NCBI GenBank assembly: GCA_963832895.1
Contig: CAWHVQ010000015.1
Location: forward strand, 62,001-126,000
DNA length: 64,000 nt
Direction: 5' to 3'
From: JAMXLO01 sp963832895
Lineage (GTDB): Bacteria > Pseudomonadota > Alphaproteobacteria > Acetobacterales > Acetobacteraceae
The notes below the pieces were generated by a model. It was not told the origin of the DNA, did no database searches, and worked only from the letters and a program-made list of their open reading frames with translations. A program made the position numbers and the translations under genes. This document shows positions 60,284 to 64,000 of the stretch, one piece after another. How positions within the stretch are numbered: position 1 is the stretch's first letter; each line of letters opens with the position of its first letter.

Positions 60284-61238
60284 ATGATGACGGACCTCGC
60301 AAGGCGGAATGACCTCATGGCGCCGGGCACGCCAGCGCCGCCGGAGCGGGACAAGGCGAAAGCGTCCGGTCCGGCGGTGTGGCTGGACCTGGACCAGCAG
60401 GCGTTGGACGACGCCTACGATCAATCGAAATACGCGCTCAACCGGTCACAGACCCTGGAGCGTTACGCCAGCAACAGCGACATTGCCCGCGAGCGGCTGG
60501 GGGCGCCACGCCGTATCGCCTATGGCCCAACCGCCAACGAGGCGCTCGATCTGTATCCGGCGGCCACCACGGACGCGCCAATCAGCATCTTCGTGCATGG
60601 CGGCGCGTGGCAACGTGGTCTCGCCAAAAACTATGCATTCGCAGCCGAATTGTTCGTGCGTGCTGGCGCGCATCATGTCGTCCTGGACTTCGTCAACGTG
60701 ATCCAAGCGGGCGGCGATCTGATGCCGATGGCGGATCAGGTGCGGCGCGCCATCGCCTGGGTCTACCGGAACGCCGCGAGCTTTGGTGGCGATCCCAATC
60801 GCATCCATCTCTACGGTCACTCGTCCGGAGCGCATTTGGCCGGGGTGGCGATGGTTACGGACTGGCGTGGCCAGTATGATCTCCCCACCGACGTGGTAAA
60901 GACCGGACTGCTTTGCAGCGGGATGTACGACCTCCGACCGGTGCGACTTTCGGCGCGCTCACGGTAACGTGAACTTCACCGACGACATGGAGGCGGCGCT
61001 CAGCACGCAGCGCCACATCGACCAATTCACGGCACCGGTCGTGTTGGCCTTTGGCACATTGGAAACGCCGGAGTTCCAACGCCAGAGCCGGGATTTCGCA
61101 GCCGCCCTCCGCGCCGCCGGCAAGCCTGTCGAACTGCTGGTTGGCAGCTACTACAATCATTTCGAGATCGCCGAGACGCTCGCGTCGCCTTACGGGTTGC
61201 TCGGCCGCGCCGCGCTCGTGCAAACCGCCGGGGCATGA
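60284..61238 (+). pseudogene. alpha/beta hydrolase, kynurenine-formamidase-like esterase, +1 frameshift
   Basis: Frame 1 from ATG 60284 holds the oxyanion motif IFVHGGAWQRGLAKNYAFAA, VVLDFVNVIQAGGDLMPMAD, and nucleophile LYGHSSGAHLAGVAMVTDW, ending MYDLRPVRLSARSR at a TAA. Directly after, another frame continues the fold: NFTDDMEAALSTQRHIDQFT, VVLAFGTLETPEFQ (acid), and LLVGSYYNHFEIAETL (catalytic His). Removing one A at 60966-60967 joins them as ARSRYVNFTDD, 317 residues. Probably a sequencing error. The pattern is of arylformamidase/carbamate-hydrolase esterases; exact substrate unknown. Confidence 0.85.
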
Positions 61239-61282
61239 CATGCGCCACAGCGCGATGCAGGCAACGCACAAGCGCATAATCC

Positions 61283-62530
61283 TCAGGCGATAGGCGCAGC
61301 AAGCAGCAACCGGTTGATCCGCTCCAGCGCGCCGAACGTCGACCGCCAGCCCCGCATGAATGCCTCGGCGCCAGTTCCACGTTCCGCCAGCGCTGCCGCG
61401 ATCTGGCCCACGCTTCGCCGCCCATCGACCAGCCGCAGAATGGCCGCCGCCAGTGGCGGCAGCGCAATCGGCTGACGCAGCCCGTCGAACACCATGGTGA
61501 TCGTGCCGTCCGGCGCAATTCCTCCCGCAAGCTCCGGCCCGGACAGTTCCCGCAGCACCGGCACGGCATCGGCGGCCATGCAGTCCGCACGTTCCACCTG
61601 TTCGCTCGCACGCACACAATACACGATATGCGCACTGACATTGCCGGCGAGCGCTTCGGCCAGTGCAGCCCGATCGATCGGGTCGAGCGCCGCTATCCGC
61701 GCGCGCAGCCGCGGATCAGGCAGCAGCGGTACCGGATCATAGCGCGCCGGTTCGACCCAGCACGTGATGGTCAGCCCCTCACCCGCCAGCAGCGCGTGCA
61801 GTTCGCTCACGGTGAATGCACTGTCGCGCGGGTTGAGCAGCAGATCGTAGAGTCCCGCGTCGCCGCCATTGATGTGATCGTCGAGGAAACCGTTCCGCCG
61901 TAGCCACGCAGTCTCCGGCAGGTGGCGCATCACGCGCTTTGCCACATCCAGTCGCTCGATGACCGCCTGCTCCGACGGCGCCAGCAAACGCAGTGCATCC
62001 TGCAGCATATAGACGCCGGTGCGCCCGTGCGGCGCATAAACCATCAGCCCAAGCCCGCCGCCCGGAGCCAGCACCGATAGCAGCGCACGCAAGCCTTCCG
62101 CCGGATCGGGCAGATGATGCAGCACACCGCAGCAGTCGATGTAGTCGAACGGTCCGAGCCCCGATCCTGGCAAGTCCAACAGCGAGCGCTGCTCCCACAC
62201 AATGTTGCTGAGCCCCCGCGCCGCCGCTCGTGACTGGGCAATCCTCAGCGCCGCCGTCGACCGGTCGAGCCAGGTGATATTGCCCCCCCTGCCCTCGCGC
62301 GCCATCTGCTGCGCCAGCATGATCGTCGCATCGCCCGTGCCGCCGCCGGCGATCAGTGCGCGCAACGGCACCGATGCCGGACGACGCGCGCCGAACACCC
62401 AGTAATCGATCTCGCGCAGATGCCCCGGGCTGCCCACGATCAGCCGCTTGGCCTCGTCGCGCGGATCGCGCCGCGGATACGGGAATGCCTCGTATTGCGC
62501 CGCCAGCCTGGCGTCGGTTGCGTCGGTCAT
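61283..62530 (-). CDS. class I SAM-dependent methyltransferase
   Basis: 415 residues. An N-terminal region with YEAFPYPRRDPRDEAKRLIV, then the Rossmann methyltransferase domain: motif I LIAGGGTGDATIMLAQQM, ITWLDRSTAALRIAQSRAAA, post-motif FDYIDCCGVLHHLPDPAEGL, LSVLAPGGGLGLMVYAPHGR. A further C-terminal domain (about 290-415) with VSAHIVYCVRASEQVERADC and a winged-helix-like end LAAAILRLVDGRRSVGQIAA. Acceptor unknown (protein or small molecule). Its start is 22 bases from the start of the divergent RNA methylase gene. Confidence 0.87.
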   Translation of the reverse strand: MTDATDARLAAQYEAFPYPRRDPRDEAKRLIVGSPGHLREIDYWVFGARRPASVPLRALIAGGGTGDATIMLAQQMAREGRGGNITWLDRSTAALRIAQSRAAARGLSNIVWEQRSLLDLPGSGLGPFDYIDCCGVLHHLPDPAEGLRALLSVLAPGGGLGLMVYAPHGRTGVYMLQDALRLLAPSEQAVIERLDVAKRVMRHLPETAWLRRNGFLDDHINGGDAGLYDLLLNPRDSAFTVSELHALLAGEGLTITCWVEPARYDPVPLLPDPRLRARIAALDPIDRAALAEALAGNVSAHIVYCVRASEQVERADCMAADAVPVLRELSGPELAGGIAPDGTITMVFDGLRQPIALPPLAAAILRLVDGRRSVGQIAAALAERGTGAEAFMRGWRSTFGALERINRLLLAAPIA

Positions 62531-62552
62531 GCGCCCGGCATAGACCGCCGGG

Positions 62553-63131
62553 ATGGCTGAAGCCAGATCACGCGGCTATTTCGGCATCGGCGTCGAGGGG
62601 GTCTCGAAGTCGGCCAATGTCGGCGCCCTGCTGCGCACCGCACACGCCTTCGACGCGGCGTTCTGCTTCATCGTCGGCGCCGGCTTCGATGCGCGCGCCG
62701 GCCAACTCGCCGACACCGCCGCAACACCGGAACACGTGCCGCTCTGGCGCTTTTCGGATATCGATACGCTTCGCCTGCCGCAGCACTGCGTGCTGGTCGG
62801 AGTTGAACTGCTGGACGACGCCACGGAGCTTCCGTCATTCCGTCATCCGGTGAACGCCGCCTATGTGCTGGGTCCCGAGCGGTCGGGCCTGTCGCCCGCC
62901 ATGCTGCAGCGATGCCGGCATGTCGTGAAGATACCCACTCGCTTCTCGCTCAATCTGGCGGTGGTCGGCGCGCTGGTGCTGTACGATCGCCTCCTCCAGC
63001 ACGGCCGATTCGCTGAGCGCCCGGTCGGCAGCGAAGGCAAGACGACGGCGCAACCTCTGCCCCGCGGCCACGGCGCACCGCGCTTTCGCCGCAACATCCC
63101 CGGATGGGTAGAGCGCAAGCCAAGTTCCTGA
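62553..63131 (+). CDS. TrmH/SpoU-family RNA 2'-O-methyltransferase
   Basis: 192 residues. SPOUT knot motifs: motif 1 KSANVGALLRTAHAFDAAFC with the catalytic Arg in LLRTA, motif 2 AAYVLGPERSGLSPAMLQRC, motif 3 VVKIPTRFSLNLAVVGALVL. A basic C-terminal tail follows. It methylates a 2'-OH in tRNA or rRNA; the small size fits TrmL-like enzymes, but the usual motif 3 IP-x-SLNV is FSLNLAV here, so the substrate is open. Confidence 0.9.
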   Translation: MAEARSRGYFGIGVEGVSKSANVGALLRTAHAFDAAFCFIVGAGFDARAGQLADTAATPEHVPLWRFSDIDTLRLPQHCVLVGVELLDDATELPSFRHPVNAAYVLGPERSGLSPAMLQRCRHVVKIPTRFSLNLAVVGALVLYDRLLQHGRFAERPVGSEGKTTAQPLPRGHGAPRFRRNIPGWVERKPSS

Positions 63132-63178
63132 CCCATCGCCGCTTGTCGCACCATACCCCACGCCGTATCTCTTGCCGC

Positions 63179-63706
63179 ATGCGCCGAATCGTCACCGTGC
63201 TCTGTCTCATGCTCGTCATCCCACTCGCCGCACAGGCACAGCCGAAGCGCCCGACCACCGAGAAGGCCGCGCCGGGCCCCAAGGAACTCGGCAAGTTCGA
63301 TGACTGGATCGCGGCGACGCACGAGGAGTCCGGTCAGACCGTGTGTTACGCATTCGTCCGAGCCAAGAACTCCGTGCCGGCGCTGCCTGGTCGCGGCGAG
63401 GTCGTGCTGACCGTCACAGAGCGCCCGAGCGGTCGGGACACGGTGGCGATCTCGGCCGGCTTTCCCTTCCGCAAGGACGCCGCGGTGACCGTGCAGGTCG
63501 ATACCACGGGCCTCGACTTCTACACCGCGCAGAGCAGCGCCTTCGCGCGGGACGGCAAAGCGGCGGTCGCCGCATTCTTGAAGGCTGGGCAGGCGTTATC
63601 GCGTTCACCGGGTCCGCGCGACGGCCAGACGATCGTGGACACATTCAGCCTGCGTGGCTTTAGCGCGGCTTACACGGCAATCAACAAGGCATGTCCGGCA
63701 CGCTGA
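63179..63706 (+). CDS. exported protein, invasion-associated locus B (IalB)-like
   Basis: 175 residues from ATG 63179. Signal peptide MRRIVTVLCLMLVIPLAAQA with cleavage near AQAQ (20-22). Mature protein: FDDWIAATHEESGQTVCYAF, GRGEVVLTVTERPSGRDTVA, AISAGFPFRKDAAVTVQVDT, TAQSSAFARDGKAAVAAFLK and a second Cys in INKACPAR. The W-x(n)-C opening, the F-P-x-R-K-D-A strand and the AAFLKAG helix match the IalB type of small periplasmic beta proteins in Alphaproteobacteria; role unknown. The stop overlaps the rlmN start (TGATG). Confidence 0.8.
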   Translation: MRRIVTVLCLMLVIPLAAQAQPKRPTTEKAAPGPKELGKFDDWIAATHEESGQTVCYAFVRAKNSVPALPGRGEVVLTVTERPSGRDTVAISAGFPFRKDAAVTVQVDTTGLDFYTAQSSAFARDGKAAVAAFLKAGQALSRSPGPRDGQTIVDTFSLRGFSAAYTAINKACPAR

Positions 63707-64000
63707 TGAGCGACCCGGCTCTCGATCTGACCGAGGCGGAGCGCGACCGCATCCTCGCCAAATCGGCGCAGTTCGATCCGCCGCCGGTGCAGCTCGTTGA
63801 TGGACGGCGTGACCTCGTCGGACTGTCGCGCGCTGAACTGGCCGCGGAGGTCGCCGCAATCGGCGAGGCTCCGTTCCGCGCCAAGCAGCTCTGGCATTGG
63901 ATCTACCACCAGGGCGTCACCGATTTCTCCCGCATGTCATCTATCGCCCGACCGTTGCAACAGCGGCTTGCCGAGCGCTTCGTGATCGGCCGGCCAGAAG
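63706..64000 (+). CDS. rlmN: 23S rRNA (adenine2503-C2)-methyltransferase RlmN (partial)
   Basis: The frame from ATG 63706 is open to the window edge (98 residues seen): MSDPALDLTEAERDRILAKS, RRDLVGLSRAELAAEVAAIG, EAPFRAKQLWHWIYHQGVTD, FSRMSSIARPLQQRLAERF. The G-x-x-x-FRAKQLWHWIYHQGVTDF-type segment is the N-terminal accessory domain of RlmN. The radical-SAM CxxxCxxC centre lies beyond the edge. It methylates A2503 of 23S rRNA and A37 of some tRNAs. It is coupled to the upstream IalB-like gene by a one-base overlap. Confidence 0.92.
   Translation, partial: MSDPALDLTEAERDRILAKSAQFDPPPVQLVDGRRDLVGLSRAELAAEVAAIGEAPFRAKQLWHWIYHQGVTDFSRMSSIARPLQQRLAERFVIGRPE

Overview
This is a GC-rich chromosomal segment of an alphaproteobacterium, most likely a member of the Acetobacteraceae/Rhodospirillales. 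That placement is inferred from three things: the dusB-ntrB-ntrC-ntrY-ntrX array, an acpXL-to-lpxXL cluster for very-long-chain acylation of lipid A, and the TIGR02300 / aroA-cmk-rpsA / sppA-ihfB-lapA-trpF neighbourhood. No rRNA, tRNA, transposase, prophage or CRISPR array was found. Genes are closely packed, often with ATGA or TGATG overlaps.

Layout. 1-905: the start of an aldose-1-epimerase-like gene (cut by the left edge) and a lone receiver-domain response regulator. 1088-20956: a catabolic region with two family III CoA-transferases (one a two-domain fusion), an Asn-glycosidase-type Ntn hydrolase, an alpha/beta hydrolase, a phosphoesterase, a Liv-type ABC importer with a fused LivM-LivG subunit, a metallo-beta-lactamase-fold lactonase, a carboxymuconolactone decarboxylase-like protein, a hydroxyisobutyrate-dehydrogenase-like enzyme, kynureninase, an SDR, an ADP-forming acyl-CoA synthetase, a thioesterase and an ECHDC3-like crotonase. 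20991-24357: cbpA-cbpM, a lipoprotein, thrB (frameshifted) and rnhA. 24424-28754: a cell-wall/D-glutamate operon holding MurD2-like ligase, MurL epimerase and the two halves of the D-glutamate cyclase family (DUF4392 and DUF1445). It is translationally joined to the nitrogen two-component genes ntrX, ntrY (frameshifted), ntrC, ntrB and dusB (28751-36064). 36233-42904: ispDF, a small lipoprotein and the acpXL-fabZ-fabF2-fabF1-adh-lpxXL cluster. 42998-46543: a secreted protein, an FHA/PP2C phosphatase, a solute-binding-like protein and phaR. 46553-52734: trpF, lapA, ihfB, sppA, rpsA, cmk, aroA. 53029-58277: a Sel1-like exported protein, the TIGR02300 protein, a cupin, a YdcF-like protein, an oligopeptide-type binding protein and a phytanoyl-CoA dioxygenase. 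58310-59557: a likely nitric-oxide module (group III truncated haemoglobin, NsrR-like Rrf2 regulator, PAS protein). 59719-64000: an orphan AAA ATPase, a frameshifted esterase, a SAM methyltransferase, a TrmH-family RNA methylase, a secreted protein and the start of rlmN.

The most interesting points are four. First, an operon pairs the L-Glu-first peptidoglycan route (MurD2/MurL) with both halves of a D-glutamate cyclase. Second, four genes (thrB, DUF1445, ntrY, esterase) each carry a single +1 frameshift that is repaired exactly by deleting one base, which suggests assembly error. Third, one ketosynthase of the lipid A cluster has Glu where the catalytic Cys should be. Fourth, a dispersed GC-rich stem-loop repeat occurs seven times in intergenic gaps. 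All functional calls are from reading protein motifs by eye, without database searches.
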